DNA of 64,000 nt from the NCBI RefSeq assembly GCF_019550915.1, contig NZ_JAHWCI010000006.1, positions 620,001 to 684,000 of the forward strand, in the 5' to 3' direction. The translations under genes and the position numbers were made by a program. How positions within the stretch are numbered: position 1 is the stretch's first letter; every line of letters starts with the position of its first letter. The notes under the pieces were generated by a model. It saw nothing but the letters and a program-made list of their open reading frames with translations. It was not told where the DNA came from and searched no databases. This DNA is from Mumia sp. zg.B17 (lineage in GTDB: Bacteria; Actinomycetota; Actinomycetes; Propionibacteriales; Nocardioidaceae). Below, piece after piece: positions 18,102 to 25,987 of this stretch.

Positions 18102-18326
18102 ATGGCCCGGGACGGTTTCGCGTCGTCGTACGAGGTGGTCGTCGAAGGTGGGGCGGCGTCTGAGAGGGTCGCGGCGGAGCTCGTGCGTCGCGGGCTCGAG
18201 ATCGCGCCGCGCGGCGACCACCTGGTGCTGCGGGGCGACTTCGCCGACCTGGCCCAGCTCAACGCTCTGCTCTTCGCCCTCGACGACCTCGGCCTCGCGC
18301 TGGTCTCCGTCCGACAGCTCCCGTGA
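18102..18326 (+). CDS. Small soluble protein, paralogue of the protein at 19691-19942
   Basis: A 74-residue protein starting at ATG 18102, 62 bp after the LuxR gene. Pattern: SYEVVVEG, a helix with ERVAAELVRRG, then DHLVLRGDFADLAQLNALLF and LGLALVSVRQL. This beta-alpha-beta-alpha-beta layout and wording match the 83-residue protein encoded on the other strand at 19691-19942 (SFEIVVRG, VSLRGTFRDRAELMGALQ, LGVELLEVS). Similar ~75 aa proteins are common beside LuxR or small membrane proteins in actinobacteria. I know no function; a small ligand- or protein-binding domain is a guess. Confidence 0.7.
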   Translation: MARDGFASSYEVVVEGGAASERVAAELVRRGLEIAPRGDHLVLRGDFADLAQLNALLFALDDLGLALVSVRQLP

Positions 18327-18366
18327 CCGACCGCGATCTCACTCCGCCGGGGTGGGGGAGCCCGTC

Positions 18367-19734
18367 ATGAGTGCGCCGGACGAGGAGTTGGCGCGCCTGC
18401 GCGCCGAGGTCGACGAGCTCCGCGCGCGCCTGAGCGCGTCGCCGCCCGGCACCGACGAGCGTGAGGCCGACCACGGACGCGCCGGCTGGTGGCGCACCCC
18501 GCTGGTGACCGTGCTGGTCGTCCTCGGTGCTCTCACCGCTCCCCTGTCGGTGGTCGCCACCTGGGCGCACGACGAGATCGGGGACAGCGACCGCTACGTC
18601 GAGACCGTCGCCCCGCTCGCCACCGAACCGGCGATCCAGGGGGCGATCGCCGACGCCGTGACCACGGTGATCGTCACCAATCTCAGGATCGAGGACGTGA
18701 CCTCCGACGCGCTCTCGGCGCTCTCCCAGCAGAGCTTCATCCCGCCGCGCGCCGCTCCGCTCCTTCCGGCGCTCGCCGTCCCGTTGTCCAACGCCGTCGA
18801 GCAGTTCGTCCGCGACACGGTCGAGCGTGTGGTCGAGTCGGACGCCTTCGAGGAGGCGTGGGTCACCGCCAACCGCAGGGCGCACGAAAGCGCTGTCGCC
18901 GTCCTCACCGGGAAGGGCGCAGACCGGATCGCGATCCAGGATGGTGAGGTCAGCGTGAACATCGGGTCGATCGTCGAGACGGCGAAACAGCTCCTCGTCG
19001 ACCGCGGGTTCGCCCTTGCCGAGCGCATCCCGGAGGTCGACGCGACCTTCGTCCTCTTCGCGTCCGACGACATCGGCCAGGCCCAGACGTGGTTCAGCTG
19101 GCTGGAGACGTCCGCACGTGTGCTCCCCGTCCTCGGCCTCGTCCTGCTGGCCACCGCGGTCCTCGTCGCGCGCGACCGACGGCGCGCGCTGCTCGCGGCG
19201 GCACTCGCGGTCGCCGTCTCGATGGTCCTGCTTGGCCTCGTGCTCAACCTCGTGCGTCCGCTCTACCTCGACGCGGTCCCGGACGACGTCCTACCCGCCG
19301 AGGCGGCTGCGGTGGTCTACGACCAGCTCATCGGCTTCATCCGCACCGCGTTGCGGGCGGTCTTCGTCGTCGCCCTCGCGGTCGCGGTCACGGCGTTCCT
19401 GCTCGCGCGTGCCGGCCCTGGGGCAGCGATCCGGACCGGCGCTGCCGGGCTCGCCGCCCGCCTGCGCGAGCGCAGCGGGATCCGGCGCGGCCCGGTGGCG
19501 ACGTTCGTCGCCACCTACCGCAACGGCGTCCGCGGCGCCGTGGTCGGCATCGCGGTCCTCTGGTACGTCATGCTCGACCACCCGACCGGCGGAAGCGCGC
19601 TGCTCATCGTCGTTCTTGCCGTCCTCGGGATCGTCGTCTTCGAGGTGGTGGCCGGACCCCGCACCGCTGCCCCTGTAGTCACCGACCCTGTCAGCTCGCG
19701 TCCGCCTCCCCCGCCGTCTCCACCGACGGGCTGA
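18367..19734 (+). CDS. Multi-pass integral membrane protein with large extracytoplasmic domain
   Basis: A 455-residue protein from ATG 18367. It starts with a short coiled coil (ELARLRAEVDELRARL), then TM1 (~residues 45-65, TPLVTVLVVLGALTAPLSVV), an extracytoplasmic-looking domain to ~250 containing SDRYVETVAPLATEPAIQGAI, and three or more membrane helices (~255-275, 285-305, 330-350, 390-430). It ends in a proline-rich tail. The GDSDRYVETV pattern recurs in a known family of uncharacterised actinobacterial membrane proteins. The gene is in line with the LuxR and small-protein genes and its 3' end overlaps the convergent small gene by 44 bp. Confidence 0.8.
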   Translation: MSAPDEELARLRAEVDELRARLSASPPGTDEREADHGRAGWWRTPLVTVLVVLGALTAPLSVVATWAHDEIGDSDRYVETVAPLATEPAIQGAIADAVTTVIVTNLRIEDVTSDALSALSQQSFIPPRAAPLLPALAVPLSNAVEQFVRDTVERVVESDAFEEAWVTANRRAHESAVAVLTGKGADRIAIQDGEVSVNIGSIVETAKQLLVDRGFALAERIPEVDATFVLFASDDIGQAQTWFSWLETSARVLPVLGLVLLATAVLVARDRRRALLAAALAVAVSMVLLGLVLNLVRPLYLDAVPDDVLPAEAAAVVYDQLIGFIRTALRAVFVVALAVAVTAFLLARAGPGAAIRTGAAGLAARLRERSGIRRGPVATFVATYRNGVRGAVVGIAVLWYVMLDHPTGGSALLIVVLAVLGIVVFEVVAGPRTAAPVVTDPVSSRPPPPPSPPTG

Positions 19735-19942
19735 CCTCGAGGAGCTCGACGCCCAGCTCTTCCAGCGCCTGGAGCGCCCCCATCAGCTCGGCCCGGTCGC
19801 GGAACGTGCCGCGGAGCGACACCGGCCCCTCGGTCTCGACGCGCAGCCGCAGGGCCGCCAGCACAGCGACGAGCGCCTCGCTCAGATGTCCCCGCACCAC
19901 GATCTCGAAGGAGTTGGGGCGACTGGGCGAGGCGCTCGTCAT
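19691..19942 (-). CDS. Small soluble protein, paralogue of the protein at 18102-18326
   Basis: An 83-residue protein from ATG 19942. Core: SFEIVVRGHLSEALVAVLAAL, VSLRGTFRDRAELMGALQAL, ELGVELLEVSPS. It matches the 74-residue protein across the membrane gene in order and wording, so the two are paralogues on opposite strands. Its last 14 codons overlap the end of the convergent membrane-protein gene. The small DUF7144-type membrane gene lies 11 bp upstream of its start on the same strand, so the two are probably co-transcribed. Confidence 0.7.
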   Translation of the reverse strand: MTSASPSRPNSFEIVVRGHLSEALVAVLAALRLRVETEGPVSLRGTFRDRAELMGALQALEELGVELLEVSPSVETAGEADAS

Positions 19943-19953
19943 GGCGGGCTCCG

Positions 19954-20355
19954 TCAGCTCTCGAAGTCTGCTGAGTAGGCCGTCAGTGCCCAGATCACCA
20001 CGACGTCGAAAGCGATGATCACGACGGCCCAGATCGGGTAGTAGGGCAGCCACAGGAAGTTGGCGATGATCGAGAGGATCGCGATGCCGATACCGGCGCC
20101 CCGCGCGAACGCGTTGCCCGACATGATCGCGAACGCGATCACGATCAGCAGCACGCCGAGCACCAGGTGGATCCAGCCCCACGTGGTCGTGTTGAACGCG
20201 TAGACGTAGTCCTGGGTCCGGACGAGCACGTCGTCCTTGGCGATGGCAGCGATGCCCTGGAAAATCTGGACGAAACCGACGATCGCGAGCATCGACGCCG
20301 CGAAGATCGTGATGCCCTGTGCCCATGGGTTGCTTGCCGCGTTGCGGGTGGACAT
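19954..20355 (-). CDS. Four-helix small membrane protein (DUF7144-like)
   Basis: A 133-residue membrane protein. ATG 20355 is chosen for the AAGGAG seven bases upstream. The sequence shows four membrane helices: GITIFAASMLAIVGFVQIFQG, then WGWIHLVLGVLLIVIAFAIM, AGIGIAILSIIANFLWLPYY and WAVVIIAFDVVVIWALTAY. Wording such as TTWGWIHLVLGV and FLWLPYYPIWA is typical of actinobacterial DUF7144 proteins. No known function. Followed by the small soluble protein gene 11 bp downstream. Confidence 0.8.
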   Translation of the reverse strand: MSTRNAASNPWAQGITIFAASMLAIVGFVQIFQGIAAIAKDDVLVRTQDYVYAFNTTTWGWIHLVLGVLLIVIAFAIMSGNAFARGAGIGIAILSIIANFLWLPYYPIWAVVIIAFDVVVIWALTAYSADFES

Positions 20356-20480
20356 ACGTGTCTCCTTCGTGAGGCGGCGGCCACCCCGCCGCATGACCTC
20401 AGCCTGTCGGCGCACCGGCGGGACAGCATCACTCCCGTGGGGTGATTCGCTCCCGGCCCGGCACCGGGAGGTTCGAGCGT

Positions 20481-20627
20481 TCAGCCGTTGAGGATCCTGG
20501 CCTTCTGCGCTGCGAACTCCTCAGGCGTCAGCAGGCCCTGCTGCTGCAGGGCGGCGAGGCGCTCGAGCTGGCTCACCGCGTCGGTGCCGCCCGACTCGGC
20601 GGGCGCGCTGGGCCTGCCACCGGTCAA
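20481..20627 (-). CDS. SHOCT-domain small protein
   Basis: The C-terminal ~30 residues (SQLERLAALQQQGLLTPEEF then AAQKARILNG) are a SHOCT motif, a short alpha-helical oligomerisation domain. The start is uncertain. A TTG at 20627 overlaps the TGA of the upstream zinc-ribbon gene as TTGA, suggesting translational coupling and giving 48 residues. A GTG at 20576 would leave just the SHOCT motif of 31 residues. The pairing with a zinc-ribbon protein suggests the two polypeptides act together. Confidence 0.6.
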   Translation of the reverse strand: MTGGRPSAPAESGGTDAVSQLERLAALQQQGLLTPEEFAAQKARILNG

Positions 20628-20905
20628 CGGCGGCGCTGCCAGCAGGGCGTGTGCCAGTGACGCCGCTCCTCGATGCCCGACGCGCTCAACAGACCCGGCT
20701 CGAGCGGCCAGACGACCACGTGCGGCGTGGCGGGCCGGATCTGCTGCGAGCAACCGGGGCAGACGTAGGTCTTGGTCGACGACGAGCCGGTGATGGACCG
20801 GACCACCCAGTCACCGTCCGTACGCTCCTCGACACGCTGGTTGCCTCCGTTCAGAGGCGGGGCTGCACCGCGAGGACCACGAGGCGTACGGCGGCGGCGC
20901 GACAT
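20624..20905 (-). CDS. Small zinc-ribbon protein
   Basis: A 93-residue basic protein from ATG 20905. The N-terminus is Arg-rich ([10 protein letters not shown]) and Pro/Gly-rich. A possible metal site is CPGCSQQIRPATPHVVVW followed by HWHTPCW, i.e. C-x2-C, a histidine after the Thr-Pro, and H-x3-C. Proteins with this pattern are widespread in actinobacteria and are often annotated ATP/GTP-binding without basis. It lies 49 bp downstream of the start-side neighbour's stop and is coupled to the SHOCT gene. Confidence 0.7.
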   Translation of the reverse strand: MSRRRRTPRGPRGAAPPLNGGNQRVEERTDGDWVVRSITGSSSTKTYVCPGCSQQIRPATPHVVVWPLEPGLLSASGIEERRHWHTPCWQRRR

Positions 20906-20953
20906 GAGCCCAGGGTACGGGCCGGCCGCACGGGGACGGCCGGCCCGCACGGG

Positions 20954-22735
20954 TCAGCGGCGGGCGTACTCGCGGAACCCGCGTCCCGTCTTGCGACCGA
21001 GGTATCCGGCCGTCACGAGGTGCTCGAGCAGCGGCGCCGGCGCCCAGGCCGGCTCGCGGAACTCCCGGAAGAGCGTCTGCTCAATCGCCAGCGACACGTC
21101 GTTGCCGACCACGTCGAGCAGCTCGAACGGTCCCATCGGCAGGCGGCAGCCGAGCTTCATCGCGACGTCGATGTCGTCGGCGGTCGCGTAGTGCGCCTCG
21201 AGCATCTTGACCGCATCGTTGAGGTACGGGAAGAGCAGCGCGTTGACGATGAAGCCCGCACGGTCGCCGCACGAGACGGCGTGCTTGCCGACGTTCGCAC
21301 AGAGCGCGGTGACCGTCTCGGTGACGTCGTCGGCGGTCGCGACCGTGGACACGACCTCGACCAGCTTCATCACCGGCGCGGGGTTGAAGAAGTGCATCCC
21401 GATGACGTCCTGCGGACGGTCGGTCGCCGACGCGCAGGCGATGACGGGGAGCGACGAGGTGGTCGTGGCGAGGATCGCGCCCGGCTTGCAGATGCGGTCC
21501 AGGTCGCGGAAGAGCTCGAGCTTGACGTCGAGGTCCTCGGCGATCGCCTCGACGACGATGTCGACGTCGGCCAGCGCCTCCCGCTCGGTGCTGCCGGTGA
21601 GCCGGGCGAGGATCTCGGCCTTCTGGTCCTCGCTCGCCCGTCCACGCGAGATCGCCTTGTCCATCGACTTCGCGATCGCAGCGCGGACGCCGTCGACCTT
21701 CTCGGTCGTACGGCCGACGTAGACCACGTCGTACCCGGCCTTCGCGAAGACCTGGACGATCCCCGACGCCATGGTGCCGGTGCCGACGACGCCGACCAGG
21801 CCGATCTCGCGCCGCAGCTGCGGCGCAGCGTCCGACGACGGCGTCGTGGCGTCCGCGACGACCTCGGAGGAGTACGGCTCGGCGTAGGTGTAGAAGCCGC
21901 GGCCCGACTTCCGGCCGAGCAGCCCGGCCGTGACCATCTGCTTGAGGATGGGGGCGGGAGCGTGGACACGCTTGCGGTCCTGGAGGTACATCGTCTCGAG
22001 GATCTCGTACGCGGTGTCGAGCCCGATGAGGTCGAGCAGCGCGAGCGGCCCCATCGGGTAGCCGCAGCCGAGGCGCATGGCCGCATCGATGTCCTCGCGC
22101 GTGGCGTACTGCGCCTCGTACATGGAGGCGGCGTGGTTGAGGTAGGCGAACAGCAGCGCGTTGGCGATGAAGCCCGCCTTGTCGCCGACCGTCACCGGGC
22201 TCTTGCCCAGGCGCTGCGCGAGCGCGACCGCGTCCTCGACGACGTCCGGGGCGGACACCACGGTGCGGACGACCTCGACGAAGTCCTGGACCGGCGCGGG
22301 GTTGAAGAAGTGGAGACCGACGACGCGGCTCGGGAGCTTGGTGCTCGACGCGATCTCGGTCACCGACAGCGCGGACGTGTTGGAGGCGAGGATGGCGTCG
22401 TCGCGCGCGATCTTGTCGAGCTGCTGGAAGACGTCGATCTTGACGTCGAGCTGCTCGACGACCGCCTCGACCACGAGGTCGGCCTCGGCGAGCGCCGTGA
22501 GATCGGTGGCGTAGGAGATGCGGCCCAGGAGTGCGTCGCGCTCGGCCGTCTCGAGCTTGCCGCGCTCGGCGGCACGTTGCGTCGAGTGCTCGATGGTCGA
22601 GCGCCCGTGCGCGAGCGCTTCCTCGTCCCGGTCGATCCCGAGCACGGTGATGCCGTTGCGGGCGAGAACCTCCGCGATGCCGGCACCCATGGTGCCCAGG
22701 CCGACGACTCCGACAGTGTTGATCTCGCGCGCCAC
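20954..22735 (-). CDS. 3-hydroxybutyryl-CoA dehydrogenase, duplicated (two complete HAD units)
   Basis: A 593-residue fusion of two 3-hydroxyacyl-CoA dehydrogenases. GTG 22735 is chosen for the AGGAG upstream and for MAREINTVGVVGLGTMGAG. Unit 1 (~1-290) has GxGxxG at G12-G14-G17, LHFFNPAPVQDFVEVV and RKSGRGFYTYAE. Unit 2 (~310-593) begins LVGVVGTGTMASG with GxGxxA at 318-323, then MHFFNPAPVMKLVEVV and GRKTGRGFREYARR. It should interconvert acetoacetyl-CoA and (S)-3-hydroxybutyryl-CoA with NAD(P)H, between the thiolase and the crotonase that feeds Ccr. Its promoter carries the same operator pair as the other pathway genes. Confidence 0.93.
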   Translation of the reverse strand: MAREINTVGVVGLGTMGAGIAEVLARNGITVLGIDRDEEALAHGRSTIEHSTQRAAERGKLETAERDALLGRISYATDLTALAEADLVVEAVVEQLDVKIDVFQQLDKIARDDAILASNTSALSVTEIASSTKLPSRVVGLHFFNPAPVQDFVEVVRTVVSAPDVVEDAVALAQRLGKSPVTVGDKAGFIANALLFAYLNHAASMYEAQYATREDIDAAMRLGCGYPMGPLALLDLIGLDTAYEILETMYLQDRKRVHAPAPILKQMVTAGLLGRKSGRGFYTYAEPYSSEVVADATTPSSDAAPQLRREIGLVGVVGTGTMASGIVQVFAKAGYDVVYVGRTTEKVDGVRAAIAKSMDKAISRGRASEDQKAEILARLTGSTEREALADVDIVVEAIAEDLDVKLELFRDLDRICKPGAILATTTSSLPVIACASATDRPQDVIGMHFFNPAPVMKLVEVVSTVATADDVTETVTALCANVGKHAVSCGDRAGFIVNALLFPYLNDAVKMLEAHYATADDIDVAMKLGCRLPMGPFELLDVVGNDVSLAIEQTLFREFREPAWAPAPLLEHLVTAGYLGRKTGRGFREYARR

Positions 22736-22764
22736 GGGAGGCTCCTGATGCTCTGGGACGTAAG

Positions 22765-22778
22765 TTACTGGCAGGTTA
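22765..22778. promoter_or_regulatory. Candidate operator, TTAC-N6-GTAA type (3-hydroxybutyryl-CoA dehydrogenase)
   Basis: TTACTGGCAGGTTA, one mismatch from the palindrome. The gene-proximal arm overlaps a -10-like TAACTT (22767-22762) on the minus strand. It is 29 bases upstream of the GTG start. Confidence 0.5.
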
Positions 22779-22821
22779 CTACCGGTCATCCGGAGTCTGG
22801 CAGGCATGGGCATCTCCGCGC

Positions 22822-22837
22822 CGTGACTCAGGTCACG
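22822..22837. promoter_or_regulatory. Candidate CRP-like site (3-hydroxybutyryl-CoA dehydrogenase / lipoprotein)
   Basis: CGTGACTCAGGTCACG, an exact GTGA-N6-TCAC with perfect 6-base arms CGTGAC/GTCACG. It sits between the divergent dehydrogenase and lipoprotein genes, 58 bp (centre to centre) upstream of the TTAC-type site. Confidence 0.5.
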
Positions 22838-22890
22838 CCTGGCCTGTGGAGTTCCGGGCCGGAGCACGTCCCTGCCCCTAGCATGGCCTG

Positions 22891-23388
22891 ATGCGCCGCC
22901 TCGACGAACCTCCCCGCCGCGCCCCCGCCATCGCCCTCGCCCTTCTCCTCGCGCTCGCCGGCTGTGGCGACGGCGATACCACCAGCGGGTCGGCCGATCA
23001 AACCTCCGCGTCGCCGGAGCCGCCGGCCACCGAGACGACCGCGACCGCTTCCAGCAGCACGCCCACGCCGACCACGGCCACCACGCCAGCACCGTCGCCG
23101 ACGGCCAGCGCTCCCTCGACTCCCAGTGCCGACGAGCTCTCCGCGGCCAAAGCGGGTCGCGGGCCGGTCGGAGTCTGGCGCAACCGTGATCTCCAGTGGG
23201 TCCTGCGGATCAAGAAGAGCGGTCGCTTCGTCGACGACTTCGCCGGAGTCAAGAACATCCGCTCCGGCACGTGGCGCCTCAAGGGCAAGCGGGTCGTCCT
23301 CAAGGGCGGCGACGGCATCACCACGCGCGGCAGGCTGCGCGCCAAGACCTTGACGATCAAGGGGACGGTCCTCGTCCGCGTCCGCTGA
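22891..23388 (+). CDS. Lipoprotein with Thr/Ser/Pro-rich linker
   Basis: A 165-residue protein. A signal peptide with lipobox LALAGC puts a lipidated cysteine at about residue 26. Residues ~28-90 are a low-complexity Thr/Ser/Pro/Ala linker. The C-terminal ~65 residues form a compact beta-rich domain (GVWRNRDLQWVLRIKKSGRF then GTWRLKGKRVVLKGGDG). It is probably a cell-surface protein whose small domain binds a ligand, but I do not recognise the family. It is divergent from the dehydrogenase gene, with a CRP-like palindrome between. Confidence 0.78.
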   Translation: MRRLDEPPRRAPAIALALLLALAGCGDGDTTSGSADQTSASPEPPATETTATASSSTPTPTTATTPAPSPTASAPSTPSADELSAAKAGRGPVGVWRNRDLQWVLRIKKSGRFVDDFAGVKNIRSGTWRLKGKRVVLKGGDGITTRGRLRAKTLTIKGTVLVRVR

Positions 23389-23423
23389 CGTCCAGGCTCC
23401 GCCGGCCCCTGTAGGTTGTCCGG

Positions 23424-24101
23424 GTGCGACTCGTCATTGCCCGCTGCCAGGTCGACTACGCCGGGCGTCTCACCGCCCATCTCCCGATGGCCACACGGCT
23501 CATCCTGGTGAAGTCGGACGGCTCGGTCTCGATCCACTCCGACGACCGGGCCTACAAGCCCCTCAACTGGATGAGTCCGCCCGCCGCACTGCGCGAAGGT
23601 AAGACCGAGGACGGTGCGATCGAGTGGACCGTGTCGGCAACCAAGTCCGACGACACCCTCCGCATCCTCATCGAGGAGATGCTCCACGACTCCAGCCACG
23701 ACCTCGGTGTCGACCCCGGTCTCCAGAAGGACGGCGTGGAGAAGCACCTCCAAGAGCTGCTGGCCGAGCACCCCACCACCCTCGGTGACGGGATGTCCCT
23801 CGTACGCCGGGAGTACATGACGGCAATCGGTCCCGTCGACCTTCTGTGCAGGGACCCCGGCGGCGCGTCGGTCGCGGTCGAGGTCAAGCGGCGCGGCGAG
23901 ATCGACGGCGTCGAGCAGCTCACCCGTTATCTCGAGCTGATGAACCGCGATCCTCGCCTCGCGCCCGTCCGTGGGATCTTCGCGGCGCAGGAGATCAAGC
24001 CACAGGCCCGAACGCTCGCCCTCGACCGCGGGATCGAGTGCCGGGTCGTCGACTACGACGCCCTGCGCGGGATCGACGACCCGTCGCTTCGCCTCTTCTA
24101 G
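23424..24101 (+). CDS. nucS: Endonuclease NucS (EndoMS), mismatch-specific
   Basis: A 225-residue DNA endonuclease that cuts both strands at mismatches and serves as the main mismatch-repair factor in actinobacteria lacking MutS/MutL. GTG start at 23424: [21 protein letters not shown] is the typical N-terminus. The RecB-like nuclease core is visible as [34 protein letters not shown]. The sequence ends in DDPSLRLF, which resembles the beta-clamp-binding tail of NucS. Length matches the family. The gene also lies near the ATP synthase block in mycobacteria. Confidence 0.96.
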   Translation: MRLVIARCQVDYAGRLTAHLPMATRLILVKSDGSVSIHSDDRAYKPLNWMSPPAALREGKTEDGAIEWTVSATKSDDTLRILIEEMLHDSSHDLGVDPGLQKDGVEKHLQELLAEHPTTLGDGMSLVRREYMTAIGPVDLLCRDPGGASVAVEVKRRGEIDGVEQLTRYLELMNRDPRLAPVRGIFAAQEIKPQARTLALDRGIECRVVDYDALRGIDDPSLRLF

Positions 24102-24157
24102 GACCCGGTCTGGTTCGAGGACGTGTCTCAGGAGCCTCGATCCGGTAAGCAGGAGAC

Positions 24158-24667
24158 ATGATCCGGATCGAGGTCGTCCAGGGCGACATCACGACCGTGC
24201 GCGCCGACGCGATCGTCAACGCGGCCAACAGCTCGCTGCTCGGGGGTGGAGGCGTCGACGGCGCGATCCACCGGGCCGGCGGGCCGGAGATCCTCCAGGC
24301 CTGCCGTGAGCTTCGCGCAACCACGCATCCTGACGGGCTCCCGACCGGGGAGGCTGTGTCCACGACCGGCGGACAGCTTCCTGCGCGGTGGGTGATCCAC
24401 ACGGTCGGCCCGGTGTGGTCGCGCGAGCAGGACCGTACGCCGCTGCTGCGGTCGGCCTATACGAGAAGCCTCGCGGTCGCCGACGAGCTCGAGGCGCGAG
24501 TCGTCGCCTTCCCGCTCATCTCGGCCGGCGCGTACGGCTGGCCGCTCGACGACGCGGTGGAGGTCGCGGTCTCCTCGCTGCGCGAGGCGACGACCGAGGT
24601 CGAACGCGTGGTGATGGTCGCCTTCGGCGCCGCCCCCGAGCGGCTGTTGCGCGGCGCCGTCGACTGA
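24158..24667 (+). CDS. Macrodomain protein (O-acetyl-ADP-ribose deacetylase, YmdB-like)
   Basis: A 169-residue single macrodomain. The ADP-ribose-binding hallmarks are all present: VVQGDITTVRADAIVNAANS, LLGGGGVDGAIHRAGG and FPLISAGAYGWPLDDAVEVA. Members hydrolyse O-acetyl-ADP-ribose or remove ADP-ribose from proteins. The start ATG 24158 is 56 bp after nucS. Downstream lie a convergent unknown gene and a SLATT-like membrane protein. Confidence 0.94.
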   Translation: MIRIEVVQGDITTVRADAIVNAANSSLLGGGGVDGAIHRAGGPEILQACRELRATTHPDGLPTGEAVSTTGGQLPARWVIHTVGPVWSREQDRTPLLRSAYTRSLAVADELEARVVAFPLISAGAYGWPLDDAVEVAVSSLREATTEVERVVMVAFGAAPERLLRGAVD

Positions 24668-24678
24668 TCCGTGCAGAC

Positions 24679-24715
<37 letters not shown>

Positions 24716-24729
24716 CGCTGGGTCGCGGC

Positions 24730-25269
24730 TCAGCCGTCGTTGCCGGGACCGGCGTCGGGGCCTTGCTGCCGTACCCGCTGCACGTTCTCGAGCGACTCCC
24801 GGAGCTCGTCGAGCCACGTGTCGGCGTGCTTCTCGACCAGACGCACGCACCAGGCGAGGGCCTCGCTCCTGCTGCGTGCGACCCCGCCCGCGATCAACGT
24901 GTCGAGGACCTGCCGCTCGGGCTGGCGAAGTCGCGTCATCACGGGCGAGGCGAGGTGCGTGTAGAGCGCGCGGGTGCCGTCGCACTCGACGCCCCACGAG
25001 ACGGTCCGGTCGAAACGGTGCTGAGCCTCCCGGGCGATCTCCATGCGGTCGGCGCGAGTACGCTCCCTGAACTCCCGGACACGGCCTTCCACGGCCCCAC
25101 GGCGCTCCGCGTCCGAGGCGCCGGCGTCAAGCGCCGGGCCCGGAATCTCGCCGATGACGACGATCTCCTCGCGATCCACGGTCACACCGACGAGCCTCTC
25201 GAACAGGCCGTCGGGAAGCCTCCCGGCGAACCATCCACGAATCTCATCCACCTGCTGCTGCGTAATCAT
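24730..25269 (-). CDS. Conserved hypothetical protein with RHH-like C-terminus
   Basis: A 179-residue soluble protein from ATG 25269 (MITQQQVDEIRGWFAGRL). No catalytic motif is recognised. The middle is Arg/Glu-rich (EGRVREFRERTRADRMEIAR). Residues ~110-165 (TRLRQPERQVLDTLIAGG then ARSRSEALAWCVRLVEKHAD) look like a ribbon-helix-helix fold: a beta-like segment, helix, SRSEAL turn and second helix. It could be a DNA-binding regulator of the neighbouring macrodomain or SLATT-like genes, with which it is convergent and divergent respectively. This is inference. Confidence 0.65.
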   Translation of the reverse strand: MITQQQVDEIRGWFAGRLPDGLFERLVGVTVDREEIVVIGEIPGPALDAGASDAERRGAVEGRVREFRERTRADRMEIAREAQHRFDRTVSWGVECDGTRALYTHLASPVMTRLRQPERQVLDTLIAGGVARSRSEALAWCVRLVEKHADTWLDELRESLENVQRVRQQGPDAGPGNDG

Positions 25270-25352
25270 GTAATCAGGCTTACGCCGATGCTTTCCCACA
25301 CGCAACGCTTGTCCGCTCTCCGCAGACGCTCGGGCTACCGGCCGAAGGGTGG

Positions 25353-25973
25353 GTGTCAGCAATCTCCTTCGACGGGTGGGGAGGATCGCTAGCATCGCTC
25401 GACGTGTGGACCTACCGCGGCGACGAGCCGACCGTCATCCAGTGGCTCGGCAGCATCCGGCTCGGCCACGAGGCCCACCGGATTGCCGCGAAGGCGGTTC
25501 GACGACGCCACCGCGCCCTCGCGCTGGTGACCGTGCTGGTCGCCGTACTGGCCGCCGCAGCCGCGTTCACCGCCGCCCTGGGGACGAGCCGCACCTGGCT
25601 GCAGGTCAGCGCCGGCACGCTAGCCGCCCTCGCCGCCGCCACCGCCCTGCTGCACGCCGTGGCCGACGACGCCGACGTCATCGCCGCGCACCAGCGCGCC
25701 GCCGCCGAGTACGGCGATCTGCGACGCCAGCTCGAGCAGGCCATCCTCTCCGAGCGGATCACCGACGACCGCCTGGCCGAGATCCGTCACGAGTGGACCC
25801 GCATCGAGGCGCGCGCGCCCAGCCTGTCCCACCGCACGACGCGACGCGCCGACGACCAGTTGCGCCCGGGCGCGCACCTCCCGGTCCCGGCGTCGGCCAC
25901 CGACGCCCCGCACGGAGGGGTGCCCCAGACCGAGATCGACGACGAGCCCGTCAAGGAGCTCACCGCAGGCTGA
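25353..25973 (+). CDS. SLATT-like two-helix membrane protein
   Basis: A 206-residue protein from GTG 25353. After ~50 residues come two adjacent membrane helices (LALVTVLVAVLAAAAAFTAA and LQVSAGTLAALAAATALLHA). A cytosolic helical hairpin follows with AAHQRAAAEYGDLRRQLEQA and TDDRLAEIRHEWTRIEARAP. The H-x-x-A-x-x-Y-x-x-L-R-x-x-L-E pattern after two TM helices is the SLATT domain signature, known from bacterial conflict systems as a pore-like effector. No adjacent SMODS or SLOG sensor is present; the nearest nucleotide-binding partner is the macrodomain protein. The last ~45 residues look disordered. The assignment is moderate. Confidence 0.6.
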   Translation: MSAISFDGWGGSLASLDVWTYRGDEPTVIQWLGSIRLGHEAHRIAAKAVRRRHRALALVTVLVAVLAAAAAFTAALGTSRTWLQVSAGTLAALAAATALLHAVADDADVIAAHQRAAAEYGDLRRQLEQAILSERITDDRLAEIRHEWTRIEARAPSLSHRTTRRADDQLRPGAHLPVPASATDAPHGGVPQTEIDDEPVKELTAG

Positions 25974-25987
25974 TCCGTACGCGCCGA

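Noticed and set aside
20651-22891. A 746-codon plus-strand frame opposite the 3-hydroxybutyryl-CoA dehydrogenase
   Set aside because: Shadow of the duplicated dehydrogenase; no family resemblance.
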